Of a stretch of DNA of 43,689 bases, positions 7,841-17,784 are shown in pieces. The notes below the pieces were generated by a model, which was given only the letters and a program-made list of their open reading frames with translations, did not search any database and was not told where the DNA came from. Source of the stretch: Candidatus Laterigemmans baculatus (GTDB lineage Bacteria; Planctomycetota; Planctomycetia; Pirellulales; Pirellulaceae); the NCBI RefSeq assembly GCF_010367455.1, contig NZ_WRPR01000050.1:1-43689 (forward strand), in the 5' to 3' direction. The translations under genes and the position numbers were made by a program. Each line of letters opens with the position of its first letter. Position 1 is the stretch's first letter.

Positions 7841-9028
7841 ATGAAACGTTACTTCCACCGCTTGGCGGTTTGTGTGGCCTGGGCGGGCGTTGCGGGAACG
7901 GCCCTCTTCGCCGCCAACCCGGCCCCCGCTCAGGACTCGGCCGAAGCCGCCGAAGTGCTGACGATCGGCTCCAAAGCACCGCCGCTCGACATCGAGCACT
8001 ACTTGCACAAGGACGACGACAAGTTTCAGCCGGTCACGAAGTTCGAGGAGGGTAAGACCTACATCGTCGAGTTCTGGGCGACCTGGTGCGGACCGTGCAT
8101 CCAGAGCATGCCGCACTTGGCCGAGTTGCAGCGCGAGTACGCCGACCAAAATGTCCGCTTGGTGAGCATCAGCAACGAGGAACTCGAGACGGTCCAAACG
8201 TTCCTGAAAAAGCCGGTTCCCGACAAGGAAGACCTGACGTTCGGCGAGCTGACCAGCGCCTACACCCTGACCACCGACCCGGATGAATCGGCCTACCAGG
8301 ATTACATGCAGGCGGCCGGTCAGAACGGGATCCCGACGGCGTTCATCGTCGGCAAGAGCGGATTGATCGAGTGGATTGGGCACCCGATGAGCATGGACGA
8401 GCCGCTCGCCCAGGTCGTCGATGGCTCTTGGGATCGCCAGGAATTCGCCAAGGAGTTCAAGGAAAAGCAAGCCAACGAATTGGCGTTGACCAAGGCGATG
8501 CAGCTGATGCGTGCCGGCAAAACGTCCGAAGCGGTCGCCCTGCTCGACGAGCGGATCAAGGCTACCGATTCGGAAGACTCGCTGTCGATGCTCAAGCAGT
8601 ACAAGCTGCGGGCGCTGATGAGCGATCCGAGCATGAGTGGCCAAGTCAGCGAAATGGTCAAGGAGATGCTCGAGGACGCTGGCGAGGACCCGGTCCAGAT
8701 CTACCAATCATCGGCGATCGTGATCGCGCTCGCCCAGCGCGGCAAGCCCGACGACGCGGTCGTCTCGCTGGCGGTCGACAAGCTCAAGAAAGCCGTGAAG
8801 GATGTCGAGGAACCGGGCAAACCGTTCCTCTACGACACGCTCGCCCGGTTGCTGCAGGTCCAAGGCAAACTCCAGGAAGCGATCGCCGCCGAAGAGCAAG
8901 CGGTCAAGCTGGCCGAAGGCCCGATGAAAAACCGCTTCCAAAGCTTCCTCGATGACCTCCAAGCCGAAGCCAACGGCGACAGCAAAGAAGAAGCCGAAGC
9001 CGAAGGCGAAAAGGCCGAGCAGGAGTAG
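7841..9028 (+). CDS. Secreted TlpA-like thioredoxin-fold protein with C-terminal helical repeat region
   Basis: Predicted periplasmic thiol-disulfide protein of 395 residues. A signal peptide covers 1-30 (hydrophobic VAWAGVAGTALFA, cleavage after APA). The thioredoxin fold spans ~40-195 with the redox motif WCGPC (Cys83, Cys86) and the cis-proline in GIPTAF. The insert with the SNEELETVQTFLKK stretch is typical of TlpA/ResA. Residues ~200-395 are helical and TPR-like (ALTKAMQLMRAGKTSEAVALL, then LARLLQVQGKLQEAIAAEEQAVKLAE) and end in a Glu/Lys/Ala-rich tail. ATG 7841 was chosen because the signal peptide begins there. Its partners are not evident from the neighbours. Confidence 0.85.
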   Translation: MKRYFHRLAVCVAWAGVAGTALFAANPAPAQDSAEAAEVLTIGSKAPPLDIEHYLHKDDDKFQPVTKFEEGKTYIVEFWATWCGPCIQSMPHLAELQREYADQNVRLVSISNEELETVQTFLKKPVPDKEDLTFGELTSAYTLTTDPDESAYQDYMQAAGQNGIPTAFIVGKSGLIEWIGHPMSMDEPLAQVVDGSWDRQEFAKEFKEKQANELALTKAMQLMRAGKTSEAVALLDERIKATDSEDSLSMLKQYKLRALMSDPSMSGQVSEMVKEMLEDAGEDPVQIYQSSAIVIALAQRGKPDDAVVSLAVDKLKKAVKDVEEPGKPFLYDTLARLLQVQGKLQEAIAAEEQAVKLAEGPMKNRFQSFLDDLQAEANGDSKEEAEAEGEKAEQE

Positions 9029-9414
9029 GGGCCTGAACGTCACCCTCCCCCCGGGAGGGTCGCGAGGAACGAGTGGGGAGGGGCCGGTAGACGCTCGCGT
9101 GAGGAGTGCGCGCGGCCCTTTTTCCTCAACGAATTGGGCTGTTTTCTAACGTCCCAATCGAGAGTTCGTGCCGAAACCCATTGCCCTCCCCGGGCATAAG
9201 AGCCCGACCCTCCCGCAAGCGGGAGGGTGAGATCTTGACGTGCCGTTTCTACTTCTGGCGACCTTTTCCTCCGGGCTTTTCACCATCCCAGCCCGACCCT
9301 CCCGGCAGGAGGGTGCTGGGTAAAGTCTGAATGTTTCGCACGCTCTCCCCGGGCAATTTGCTGAGTTACAATGGAAGAAGTTACCTCACGACTTCTCTGA
9401 TTGGCACTCGAGCG
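9029..9414. other. Gap with palindromic repeats
   Basis: No gene is seen. The stretch holds GC-rich inverted repeats of the ccctccc/gggaggg type at about 9041-9061, 9183-9229 and 9297-9313. The block 9183-9214 recurs in inverted orientation at 29240-29272. The promoter of the following secreted-protein gene should lie in 9315-9414 but no clear boxes are seen. Confidence 0.7.
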
Positions 9415-10500
9415 ATGTTCAAAACTCTAGTGGGGGCTGCTGCGCTGTGCTTCGCCTGGCCCGCGGTCGCCGACGCCCAGATTCTCCGCATCGGGCCTCT
9501 GGGAGGCGTCAGCGTGCGGGTTCCCTTTGTCAGCGTCGACGTGAGTCCCTATGGCGGGACTCGTGTCCGCGCTCCGCTGACGGCGATCGATACCTCCGAC
9601 CGCTATTACCTGGCTCCTCACGGCTATGGCTATGCGCCGATCCCGCCGGGGCACGCGGTCCCCTATCGCGACTTTCACGCTCCCTATTTTCGTGGCTACC
9701 ACCGCGATTACTCCAAAGACCCTCGACCACCGCGGTTCGACCAGCCGCACGGCGAGATCCTGGCCGCTCCGCTCGACGGCGGCTCGCTTCGTGGCGGGCC
9801 GATTCCGGAGAGCGTCTACCGCCCGGCGCTTCCGGAGATCGAGCGGCCACCTGCCCCGCAATTTGATATCCCCAGCTTCTCCGAAGTCTTCCCCGGCCAG
9901 GAACCGCTCGAGGAACCGCTTCAGTGGAGCGATGTGCCGACGAGTGGCACCGATCCGACGCGGATCGCCGAGCGATTGCGGGACGGGGCTCTTCGGCTTC
10001 GGCTGGCCCTTGAGCGGCGTCATCAAGGAGAGATCTGGGCCGAGTATCTGCGCTGCGTCGAGCTGGAGCAGTTGGCCGACGACCTGATCGCTAGCCGCAG
10101 CCTCGCACCGCTCTCGCTCTCCGAAGCCCACGAGCTGCTCGGCAACTTTGACGGCGTGGTTGCCAATTCGTCACTCACCTGGGTGACGCGGTTGACGGGT
10201 TTTGAGGATACGCGCGGCGCGCTGACGAACCTGGTGATGGTCCTCGAGGCCGAAGCGGGAGAGGAACCGCAGCTCGATTCGCCATTCACGACTTCCGAAT
10301 TCAGCTCCCCGAGATCCACGGCCCCCTCCAAATCCGCTCCCCGGCTGACCGCCCCGCGGCGGCCAAACGCAGACACTCGCGACGCATTTCCCGAAGCTGA
10401 AGAGTTGCCCGCCCCGCTGCCCGATCGGCTGCCCAAAGCTGGGGATCCCGATGCCGAGGCCCCACCAGAGCCGCGGCGGGTGTTCCGCGCCGAGCTCTGA
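9415..10500 (+). CDS. Secreted protein of unknown function
   Basis: Not recognised. The 361-residue protein begins at ATG 9415 with a signal peptide (FKTLVGAAALCFAWPAVADA, cleavage likely after ADA). Residues 25-150 are rich in Tyr, Pro, Gly and His (for example YYLAPHGYGYAPIPPGHAVPY), a composition often seen in planctomycete envelope proteins. A mainly helical part from ~185 to 290 follows (IAERLRDGALRLRLALERRH, then LLGNFDGVVANSSLTWVTRL). The last 75 residues are Pro/Ala/Arg-rich and look disordered. An upstream frame-compatible ATG at 9331 lacks a signal peptide at its start and was not used. Confidence 0.75.
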   Translation: MFKTLVGAAALCFAWPAVADAQILRIGPLGGVSVRVPFVSVDVSPYGGTRVRAPLTAIDTSDRYYLAPHGYGYAPIPPGHAVPYRDFHAPYFRGYHRDYSKDPRPPRFDQPHGEILAAPLDGGSLRGGPIPESVYRPALPEIERPPAPQFDIPSFSEVFPGQEPLEEPLQWSDVPTSGTDPTRIAERLRDGALRLRLALERRHQGEIWAEYLRCVELEQLADDLIASRSLAPLSLSEAHELLGNFDGVVANSSLTWVTRLTGFEDTRGALTNLVMVLEAEAGEEPQLDSPFTTSEFSSPRSTAPSKSAPRLTAPRRPNADTRDAFPEAEELPAPLPDRLPKAGDPDAEAPPEPRRVFRAEL

Positions 10501-10562
10501 GAGCGCCCGGGTCGACTCGATCGGCCGCCAGCGGCTACGATTTGTTGAAGCAGCAACAGGAT

Positions 10563-10628
10563 CGTTTAACGGCAAGCCGCAGGCGACTGTGTTTCAAAAA
10601 GCAGTCGCCTGCGGCTTGCCGTTAAACG
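10563..10628. repeat. 66-bp palindrome, family cgtttaacggcaagccgc
   Basis: Perfect inverted repeat: arm 10563-10588 pairs with 10603-10628 around a 14-base loop. A full copy with the same 26-nt arms and a different loop is at 26462-26527. A half copy (left arm only, one change) is at 27877-27902. It lies between the secreted-protein gene and the NatA-like gene and may also act as a terminator. Confidence 0.95.
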
Positions 10629-10724
10629 AAACTGCGGCTGATCGAAACCGCGGCTGATCGTGCGACCCCCGAAAAACGAGCCGGTGCGGGCACTTAACGA
10701 GGAGTGGAGGCCGAGAAGCCGCTG

Positions 10725-11546
10725 ATGCTGTCCGCCGTCGAATTATCGAAGTGGTTCTCGGTGCCGGAGGGTCGCATTTGCGCGGTCGACGGGCTCTCGT
10801 TTCGCGTCGAGCCTGGGGAAGTGTATGGGTTGCTCGGACCCAACGGAGCCGGCAAGACGACGACCTTGCGGATGATCCTCGGTTTGCTGCGTCCCGACAG
10901 CGGGTATGCGGAGGTCGACGGCTTTCGCACCAGCGAATCGCCCGACGAAGTCAAAGCCAGGCTTGGTTTCGTCTCGGCCAGCGACGGCGTCTATCCGTGG
11001 TTGACCGTGCGCGAGATGCTGCTGTTCTTCGCCGATCTGTACGCGGTCGATCCGCCGGTCGCTCGACAGCGGCTGGACGAATTGGCGCAGTTGATGGGCG
11101 TCACCGAATTGCTCGACCGCCGTGCCGGGGCTCTCAGCACCGGCCAGCGGCAGCGGGTAACCTTGGTCCGCGGACTGATCCACGATCCGCCGGTGATGCT
11201 GCTCGACGAGCCGACGCGGGGTCTCGATGTGGTCGGCAGCCAGACCATCTTTGAATACATCGGTCATCTTCGCGAAGTAGGGAAAGCCGTGGTCGTCTGT
11301 ACGCACCGGTTGGACGAAGCGGAGCGGTTGTGCGATCGCTTCGGGTTGCTGCATCGCGGCCGGCTGCGATACGAGGGAACGCTCGCCGAGCTCCGTGCGG
11401 CGACCGGCCGCGACCACTTGGTCGAGATCTTCGTCGACCTGCTTCGCGCTCCCGCCGCCCCACCCCGGGCGGGCATTGCGGTGGACCCCGCTGAACTCTC
11501 GGGCCCGGCTAACGCGTCTTCCACCTCCGAGACGCCGCTGCGATGA
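10725..11546 (+). CDS. ABC transporter ATP-binding protein, NatA-like
   Basis: ATPase partner of the downstream permease-protease fusion; the pair resembles the NatAB sodium exporters. From ATG 10725 the protein has 273 residues, with Walker [10 protein letters not shown], a signature LSTGQRQRV that is close to canonical, Walker [13 protein letters not shown] and the switch histidine in [14 protein letters not shown] at 10704 would add seven residues, but its purine-rich sequence is too close; GGAGG at 10706-10710 serves the ATG with rather long spacing. The C-terminal 40 residues are Pro/Ala-rich. The stop overlaps the next start as ATGA. Confidence 0.9.
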   Translation: MLSAVELSKWFSVPEGRICAVDGLSFRVEPGEVYGLLGPNGAGKTTTLRMILGLLRPDSGYAEVDGFRTSESPDEVKARLGFVSASDGVYPWLTVREMLLFFADLYAVDPPVARQRLDELAQLMGVTELLDRRAGALSTGQRQRVTLVRGLIHDPPVMLLDEPTRGLDVVGSQTIFEYIGHLREVGKAVVVCTHRLDEAERLCDRFGLLHRGRLRYEGTLAELRAATGRDHLVEIFVDLLRAPAAPPRAGIAVDPAELSGPANASSTSETPLR

Positions 11547-13669
11547 GTTCCACCGCCGGTCGGCTACTCCGCCTCTGCCAGAAAGAGCTTCGCGAAACGC
11601 TCCGCGACCGCCGCACGATCATCACGCTGGTCCTGATGCCGCTGTTGATCTACCCGGTTCTGAGCATGACGCTGAACCGTTTTCTCCTCACATCGGGGCA
11701 GGTTGGCGGCCAGCCGATGTTCATCGTCGGCGTGGCCAGCGAGCGAGAAGGGCGGTGGCTCGAAGAGGTATTGCTCGATCCGCGAAGCGGGCCTCCCGCA
11801 GCGATCTCGGCGGCCGCCGATGGGCAACTCTCGCAGTTTCGCTTCGCCACTCCGACCGGAAGCGGAGAGCTCGGCGAGTTGCTGCGGACCAACGAGATCG
11901 ACGTCATCGCTGAAGTTGACTTGGACGCTCCGCCGCCCGAGCGAGAGCGGAGGGGCGGACGGTTCGGCCGCGGCGAGTTTGCCCGCGTCACCCTGACCGC
12001 AGTCAACGGCAACGGGAACAGCGAGCTAGCCCGTCGAATTTTGGCCGAACGCCTGCTGTACTTTGAAAAGGCACTCGCCGCCGAGACGCTTGCCGCCGCC
12101 GAAATCCGTCCGCCGCTGAGCCTGGAGATCGAAGCCCGGGGGATCGGCCAAGCGGAGCACGAATCGATGCTGGTGGCGATCGTTCCGCTGGTCTTGGTGC
12201 TGATGACGATCACCGGCGCGGTCTATCCGGCGATCGATCTGACCGCCGGCGAGCGAGAGCGGGGAACGATGGAGTCGCTGGTCGCTTCGCCCGTGGCTCG
12301 CGGAGCGGTGCTGTTCGCCAAATACGTGGCGGTCGTCACCGTCTCGCTGCTCACGGCGATTGCGAACCTGGGCGCAATGTTGACGACGCTCTGGGCCGGC
12401 GGATTGCTGCCCCTGCTGGTCGGCGAGGGCGAGCCGATCCCTTGGTTTCAGTTCCTCCAGATCCTTGGGCTGCTGGTCCTGTTCAGCTGCTTCTTTTCCG
12501 CCGTGCTATTGGCGCTGACCAGCTTTGCGCGGAGCTTCAAGGAGGCCCAGGCCTACCTCATTCCGCTGATGTTGCTGTCGCTCACCCCGGGTGTGCTCAG
12601 CCTGATGCCGGGGGTCGAGCTGAGTGGTCCGTTGGCGGTCGTTCCGCTGCTGAACATCATCCTGCTCTCGCGCGAGATCCTGGCGGGTTCGGCGACGGCG
12701 GTCACATTTTTGGCAGCGGTCCTTTCGACGCTGGCCTATGCGGCCGCAGCCCTGGCCATCGCCGCTCGGCTGTTCGGCAGCGATGCGGTGCTCCGCGGGT
12801 CGGAGCTGTCGATCGGAGCGGCAGTCCGGCGGCCCGAGCAGCCTCGCCCGCGGCCCTCGCTCAGCGAAGCAGCGATGACGCTGGCTCTGCTGTTCCCCAC
12901 GTACTACCTGGCTTCGAATCTGCTCGCCCAGCTCGCACCGGCCGAGATCGCCCCGCGGCTCGTCGTCAACGCGCTCGTCTTGTTCGCCGTGTTTGGAGGC
13001 TTGCCGCTCTTGGCCGCCCTCTACTGTCGCGACACCTTGCGAACGACCTACCGGCTGCAAGCTCCGCCGGCCGCGGCCGTCTTGGGAGCGGCGATCATGG
13101 GACTGGGACTGTGGACCTGGGCCCATGAGCTGTTTTTGATCGCCGAGATGTTTGGGCTTCAGGGTTTGGATGCTTCGAAGATCAGCCGCGTTGAAGCGAT
13201 GGTGGCGGAGTTTCGAACCATTCCCGCGTGGTTGATCCTGGCCTGTTTAGCGGTCACCCCCGCAATCGTCGAAGAGCTCTGTTTTCGCGGATACTTGTTC
13301 AGCGCGCTAGCCGAGAAAGGGTCTCCAGCCAAAGCGATCGGCGTGACCGCCGTGATCTTCGGCTTATTCCACGTGCTGACCGGCAGCACGCTGCTCCTCG
13401 AGCGGTTTTTGCCGACGGCGATGCTGGGAGTGGTTCTCGGCTGGATTGCGTGGCGAACCGGTTCGGTCTGGCCAGGAATCCTTTTGCACCTAACGCACAA
13501 CGGCTTTTTGGAGTTGGCGGTTCGCTACCGCGACGAGCTGCTCGCCTGGGGCATCGGCGTCGAGGAGCAGACCCATCTGCCGCCCTTGTGGTTCGCCGCC
13601 GGTTCGGCAGCGGTCCTCCTCGGAGCGGCACTCGTCGCCTGGTCAACGCGGGGACGTGCAGAGGCGTAA
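11543..13669 (+). CDS. NatB-like ABC-2 permease fused to a CPBP (CAAX-type) membrane protease
   Basis: A 708-residue two-domain membrane protein. Residues 1-~410 are an ABC-2 permease: first helix [18 protein letters not shown], a large extracytoplasmic loop (~50-210), then five or six helices including [17 protein letters not shown] before the second helix, the hallmark loop of NatB. Residues ~460-700 are a CPBP-type intramembrane protease with all three motifs: EELCFRG (Glu-Glu...Arg), FGLFHVL, and HLTHNGF. The permease is coupled to the NatA-like gene by a 4-bp overlap. The fusion suggests that export and proteolysis (or peptide maturation) are linked; the substrate is unknown. Confidence 0.92.
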   Translation: MSSTAGRLLRLCQKELRETLRDRRTIITLVLMPLLIYPVLSMTLNRFLLTSGQVGGQPMFIVGVASEREGRWLEEVLLDPRSGPPAAISAAADGQLSQFRFATPTGSGELGELLRTNEIDVIAEVDLDAPPPERERRGGRFGRGEFARVTLTAVNGNGNSELARRILAERLLYFEKALAAETLAAAEIRPPLSLEIEARGIGQAEHESMLVAIVPLVLVLMTITGAVYPAIDLTAGERERGTMESLVASPVARGAVLFAKYVAVVTVSLLTAIANLGAMLTTLWAGGLLPLLVGEGEPIPWFQFLQILGLLVLFSCFFSAVLLALTSFARSFKEAQAYLIPLMLLSLTPGVLSLMPGVELSGPLAVVPLLNIILLSREILAGSATAVTFLAAVLSTLAYAAAALAIAARLFGSDAVLRGSELSIGAAVRRPEQPRPRPSLSEAAMTLALLFPTYYLASNLLAQLAPAEIAPRLVVNALVLFAVFGGLPLLAALYCRDTLRTTYRLQAPPAAAVLGAAIMGLGLWTWAHELFLIAEMFGLQGLDASKISRVEAMVAEFRTIPAWLILACLAVTPAIVEELCFRGYLFSALAEKGSPAKAIGVTAVIFGLFHVLTGSTLLLERFLPTAMLGVVLGWIAWRTGSVWPGILLHLTHNGFLELAVRYRDELLAWGIGVEEQTHLPPLWFAAGSAAVLLGAALVAWSTRGRAEA

Positions 13670-13696
13670 GGGGAAAGGGGCGGAGCCCTTCTTGCC

Positions 13697-13775
13697 CCCT
13701 CTCCCCCGAACAGCCGGCAACCCGAAGACTCATCGGAAGCCACCGACTTCGCCGCCGGCTGTTTGGGGGAGAGGG
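13697..13775. repeat. Imperfect palindrome, family ccctctccccc...gggggagaggg
   Basis: Arm 13697-13718 pairs with 13754-13775 (arm contains ctcccccgaacagccggc). It lies just after the permease-protease gene and before a convergent gene, so it can act as a bidirectional terminator. A second member with a different loop follows at 13914-13991. Confidence 0.9.
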
Positions 13776-13913
13776 ACGGGGTGAGGGGGCCTGAATAAGC
13801 GGCAGGCTCGCCGACCGCCGCACGTCGAGGATCCGAGAACCGACCGAGCGATTGCTGAAGGATCTGCGTTTACGTCGGAGGCCACCCCCATTGCCGGAGC
13901 CCCCTCACCCTAA

Positions 13914-13991
13914 CCCTCTCCCCCAAATGGTTCGCGGTAGAGTCGTCGATTTCAATGGAACTTGTCGTCGCGAAACATTCGGGGGAGAGGG
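13914..13991. repeat. Second palindrome of the ccctctccccc family
   Basis: The arms (ccctctcccccaaatggttc and its near-complement ending in gggggagaggg) enclose about 32 bases. It shares its ends with 13697-13775, but the inner arms differ. The whole 13670-14014 gap holds only these repeats. Confidence 0.85.
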
Positions 13992-14014
13992 GACTAAAAC
14001 CCCCTCGGCCTGCC

Positions 14015-14803
14015 TCAGAGGTTCGTTAAATACTCGACCGCCTCGGCCGCTTCGGCCTCGCCGCCGCCGGGGCGTCCGACGACGAACCAGCCGCGGTAGC
14101 GGAAGTCTTCCAGCGCTCCGAGGATTTGCGGGTAATCGGCCGAGCCCTGGCCGAGCGGCACGTCGATGCCTCGTCCGCGTGCCAAGTCCTGGACGCCGTC
14201 TTGGGCGACGACGACGCCGATGTCGGCGCCGAGGGCACGGACGGCATCGGCGACCGAAAAATCGTTGACGACGAGCTGGCCTGGATTGAGTGCCGCCGAA
14301 ACGTAGGCGTTCTCGAGCCCCTGGATCAGCCGCGCCAGATCCTCGCCCGACTCGGTCCCCGTTTCGGCTGCTAGAAACGCACCGATGTGGGCGCCGTAGC
14401 GGCCGAGATCCTCCATCACGGTTCGCAATTGCTCCCACCGCGGCGATTCGGTATCAGAGGGAACCCGCCCGATTTGGTTCACCACATGGGGAGCGCCGAG
14501 CGCAAACGCCATCCGCATCGCCGCCTTGGTCGCTTCGATCCGGCGGTCGAGATCGGCCAACACGTCGTAGCCTCGCCGGGTCTGAAAGCGGACCGAGCTG
14601 ACCCGCAAATTCAGATCATCCATCATCTTCCGAATCTGGCGGGTTGCGGTATCCGTTAAATCCGCAGGCTGCATCTCGGTACGCGCATCAATTTCCACGC
14701 CTCTCGCCCCGAGACGCGATGCGGCGAGCAAGGCTTTCTTGAGTGGCAAACGCAGAGCGGAGAGACGCACAGAAATTCGAAGGTCGGGCACGATGCGGTT
14801 CAA
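14015..14803 (-). CDS. Sugar-phosphate isomerase/epimerase-like TIM-barrel protein
   Basis: Member of the xylose-isomerase-like TIM-barrel (AP endonuclease 2) superfamily, ~262 residues. The first strand and helix read LRISVRLSALRLPLKKALLAASRLGARGVEIDART; later strands are FALGAPHVVNQIG, GAFLAAETGTESGEDL and LNPGQLVVNDFSV, with GTESGEDLARLI matching the fourth/fifth strand pattern. Several usual metal ligands (His and Asp near the barrel end) are not obvious, so catalytic activity is uncertain. No ATG is in frame near the start: TTG 14803 gives MNRIVPDLRIS; GTG 14791 or GTG 14770 are alternatives. It is divergent to the next gene, and the two starts overlap if TTG 14803 is used. Confidence 0.75.
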   Translation of the reverse strand: MNRIVPDLRISVRLSALRLPLKKALLAASRLGARGVEIDARTEMQPADLTDTATRQIRKMMDDLNLRVSSVRFQTRRGYDVLADLDRRIEATKAAMRMAFALGAPHVVNQIGRVPSDTESPRWEQLRTVMEDLGRYGAHIGAFLAAETGTESGEDLARLIQGLENAYVSAALNPGQLVVNDFSVADAVRALGADIGVVVAQDGVQDLARGRGIDVPLGQGSADYPQILGALEDFRYRGWFVVGRPGGGEAEAAEAVEYLTNL

Positions 14804-17648
14804 CGGTCAATGGAAAGGGACAATCAACGCTCCGGCGGTCCGCTGGAGCGTGCCGCTGGGGGTCATTCTATCGTTTCTCTGCCTCGCCTCGGCACCACCG
14901 GTCCGCGGTAGTGAGGCCATCGCCCAGTGGAACTTTTCCCGCCGCGATGACCTCAATTTTGACGGTGCTCCGGATCACTGGAAGCGGCTCGACGGGCCCG
15001 CGTACCCCCGCTATCTGGCGCTGGAGATCCGACCTCGCGACGCCGCTTACGCCGAGCGGATGCGGCAGGTCGACGCCCGCCTGCTCGCATCCTGGCAACC
15101 GCTCCGCGAGTACCTCCCCTGGCTGCCCTCGCTTCCGCCCTCGCTGAGCGATTGGTTCGTCGATCGCTACCTCCATGCGGAGCTCGACGGGGGAGCCCTG
15201 CAAACGACCAGCCCCACGGTCGACGTGTTTGCCGATTACAACTACCGGCTGCGACTGCGGCTGCGGACTGTGGGACTGACGCACAACGAGGCCTGGGCCG
15301 AACTCGTCTTCTACGACGCTGCGGGCGAGGAGCTGCGGGCGGTCGAAAGCCAGCGGCTCGGCGGCACGACCGAGTGGAGCGAGCTGCAAATCGGACCGAT
15401 TCCGCCACCAGCCTCGGCGGCGGCGGTCGCCGTTCGCCTGCGTCTCGAACCGGGGGCAACCCCCGACATCACTGGGTCAGCGGGTTTCGACGACCTCCGC
15501 GTCGATCGGCTGCCCCGCATCCGCACCGAAGGCGACGTGCCGCTCGGGATCTACGCCAGCGGCGATCGGCCGCGCGTTCGCTGCCTCGCATCGGGGCTGC
15601 CGAGCCAAGTCACCGCCGTTCGCTTCTCCCTCCAGGACGAGATGGGCCGGGAGCTGCAAGCGGCTTCGCTGCCGCTGCACCATCAATTTCCTCCCTCCCC
15701 CACGCTCCGGCGGCAAACGCGGCGAGGTCGTCAGGTCATCGGTTTCGGCGGAGAGGCCGAGTGGCAGCTGCCGCCACTCAGCCCCGGTTTTTATCGCGTC
15801 AAACTCGAGCTCGATGGCTACCCTCCGGACCAGTTCGACGTCGCCCACACGCTGGCCGTACTCGGGGAACTGCCGGGTGGGCGAGGGCCGTTCGGCTGGT
15901 CGCTGCTGGACGCCGAGCAGCACGGCCTCCCTCCCAAGGCGCTCCCCGACTGGCTCGCCCAGTGCCATGTCAGCTGGGTCAAATATCCTTGCTGGACCTC
16001 CCCCGACGACCCGGCCCTCCTCGACGAGCTCGGCAAGCTGCTGCACCGCTTTCGGGACCGCGGAATCGAACCGGTGGGCGTTCTCGCAGCACCTCCCCCG
16101 TCGGTGTGTGCGAAGCTCGCGGTCGCCGCGAACGACCCGGCCGCCATTCTGTTTCGCGACCCCAGCAGCTGGTCTCCGCTGCTCGAGCCGGTGATGGCGC
16201 GGCTCAGTCCCGAAGTGCAGTGGTGGCAGCTCGGCGAAGAACGCGACTACAGCTTTCTCGGCCGCACGCAGCTGAGCCAATGGATCGCGGACATTCGCAG
16301 CGGGCTGCAAGGCTACGGGCACCCGGTGAACCTCGTGCTCAGCTGGCCTTGGCTCGAGACGCTCCCGCCTGAATCCTCCCGCTCCTGGGAAGCGGTCTGC
16401 TTGAGCGACGCGCTGCCGCCGACGGCTGCCGAAATCGCTGCCTACATCGCGGCCCTCGATCGCTCGCAAAACCTTCCCTCCACCGCCGCTGGGGCCGGCG
16501 ATGCTCCCGTCGCCGGTGCGGCTCCCAGCAATCCGCCCCCCGCCGGCGATGCTCCGCCGCGGCGACCCTGGATCCTGCTCGACCCGCTGCCGGCGGACCG
16601 TTACCCGCGGAGCGAGCGGATTCGCGATCTGATCCTGCGGATGTTGACCGTTCGCCAGCAGCAGATTCCGGCCGCGTTTGTTTCCAATCCCTTCGATCCG
16701 CAGCAGGGGTTGCTCCGCGGCGACGGCACACCGGGCGAAATGCTGCTCCCGTGGCGGACCGCAGCCGCTCTGCTCGGCCCGCTCCGGCCGATCGGCTCGA
16801 TCGAGTTGCCCGCGGGAAGCCAGAACGTCGCCCTGATCGACGAGACCCGCGCGATGCTGGTGCTGTGGAGCGACTCACCGCGGACCGAAGTCCTCTACCT
16901 GGGCGACGAAGTCCGCCAGATCGATGCTTGGGGACGCACTCGAGAGGTCGAGGAAGTGCAGCGCGAGGGTCGGACTGAGCAGCGGATCGAGGTTGGGACG
17001 CAACCGACGTTCCTCGTCGGCGTCGACCGGAACACCCTGCTGTGGCGGATGAGCATCCGTCTGGAACCGCAGCGAATCGACAGCCTGCTCGGTCGCGAGC
17101 AGACGGTCCGGCTGCACTTCCAAAACCCGGCGCCCGGGTTGCTCAACGGTTCGTTTCGGATCCGGCCCCCGGCGACCTGGAACGTGGGTCGCTTTAGCCA
17201 GCCCTTCGTCGCCGAGCCGTACCGCGAGCAAAGCGAGCCCTTCGCGTTGTTCCTTCGCTCCGACGCGACGATCGGCCGCCAACCGGTGGCGATCGATTTC
17301 GAGCTCGAAGGGGACGCGCCGCGGCGGTTCACCGTCTGGAGGCATTTGGAGATCGGCCCCGAGGACGTTCAGGTCGAAGTCACGACGCGTCTGCTCTCCG
17401 ACGGACGGTTGCTCGTTCGCCCGGAGCTGAGCGTCGAGGCGGCGACCCCGCAGCGGTTCGACTGCTACATCTACGCTCCGGGCCGCCAGCGACTCCGCCG
17501 TGGCCTGACCGTCCCCGCCCGCAGCGCGGTCCGGCAAGAATTCTTTCTCGAGAACGGCGAGCAGCTGATCGGCCAGGAGCTGTTGCTCCGCGCCGAACAG
17601 CAAGGGCTCGGGCGAACCCTCAACTACCGCTTCACCGCCGAACGGTAG
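14793..17648 (+). CDS. Large secreted protein, possible glycoside-hydrolase-like architecture
   Basis: Not recognised as a named family. The 951-residue protein starts at ATG 14793. A long signal peptide contains VPLGVILSFLCLASAPPVRG. Residues ~45-235 look like a beta-sandwich of the carbohydrate-binding type (YRLRLRLRTVG, then TEWSELQIGPIP). The central part (~360-560) has alternating strand-helix character (WLAQCHVSWVKYPCW, GIEPVGVLAAPPPSVC, VQWWQLGEERDYSFLG), reminiscent of a TIM-barrel hydrolase with the acidic pair EE in QLGEERD. A low-complexity Gly/Asp/Ala/Pro linker follows near 16480-16560. The C-terminal ~350 residues look like beta-sandwich domains. Hydrolase function is an inference from layout only. 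Confidence 0.7.
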   Translation: MRFNGQWKGTINAPAVRWSVPLGVILSFLCLASAPPVRGSEAIAQWNFSRRDDLNFDGAPDHWKRLDGPAYPRYLALEIRPRDAAYAERMRQVDARLLASWQPLREYLPWLPSLPPSLSDWFVDRYLHAELDGGALQTTSPTVDVFADYNYRLRLRLRTVGLTHNEAWAELVFYDAAGEELRAVESQRLGGTTEWSELQIGPIPPPASAAAVAVRLRLEPGATPDITGSAGFDDLRVDRLPRIRTEGDVPLGIYASGDRPRVRCLASGLPSQVTAVRFSLQDEMGRELQAASLPLHHQFPPSPTLRRQTRRGRQVIGFGGEAEWQLPPLSPGFYRVKLELDGYPPDQFDVAHTLAVLGELPGGRGPFGWSLLDAEQHGLPPKALPDWLAQCHVSWVKYPCWTSPDDPALLDELGKLLHRFRDRGIEPVGVLAAPPPSVCAKLAVAANDPAAILFRDPSSWSPLLEPVMARLSPEVQWWQLGEERDYSFLGRTQLSQWIADIRSGLQGYGHPVNLVLSWPWLETLPPESSRSWEAVCLSDALPPTAAEIAAYIAALDRSQNLPSTAAGAGDAPVAGAAPSNPPPAGDAPPRRPWILLDPLPADRYPRSERIRDLILRMLTVRQQQIPAAFVSNPFDPQQGLLRGDGTPGEMLLPWRTAAALLGPLRPIGSIELPAGSQNVALIDETRAMLVLWSDSPRTEVLYLGDEVRQIDAWGRTREVEEVQREGRTEQRIEVGTQPTFLVGVDRNTLLWRMSIRLEPQRIDSLLGREQTVRLHFQNPAPGLLNGSFRIRPPATWNVGRFSQPFVAEPYREQSEPFALFLRSDATIGRQPVAIDFELEGDAPRRFTVWRHLEIGPEDVQVEVTTRLLSDGRLLVRPELSVEAATPQRFDCYIYAPGRQRLRRGLTVPARSAVRQEFFLENGEQLIGQELLLRAEQQGLGRTLNYRFTAER

Positions 17649-17652
17649 CTGT

Positions 17653-17745
17653 ATAGTCGCCTTTCGCTCCGCGAAAGTTGCGCAAAGCGACGCTACTTTC
17701 GCGGAGCGAAAGGCGACTATCCCGGAGCGAAAGGCGACTATCGCC
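17653..17745. repeat. Hairpin repeat, same family as 6301-6446
   Basis: Arms 17653-17678 and 17695-17720 are complementary (core cgcctttcgctccgcgaaag). A partial third arm lies at 17722-17742. Here the element lies between two genes in the same direction and probably ends transcription of the large secreted-protein gene before pckA. Confidence 0.9.
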
Positions 17746-17784
17746 GTTTTCTGATACCCTGCGAGCAGGCAGCAGTACCGCACG

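Noticed and set aside
7467-8707. Protein with PVSGVRC repeats on the minus strand
   Set aside because: It arises because a heptamer tandem repeat keeps all frames open; the rest of the frame is antisense to the TlpA-like gene.
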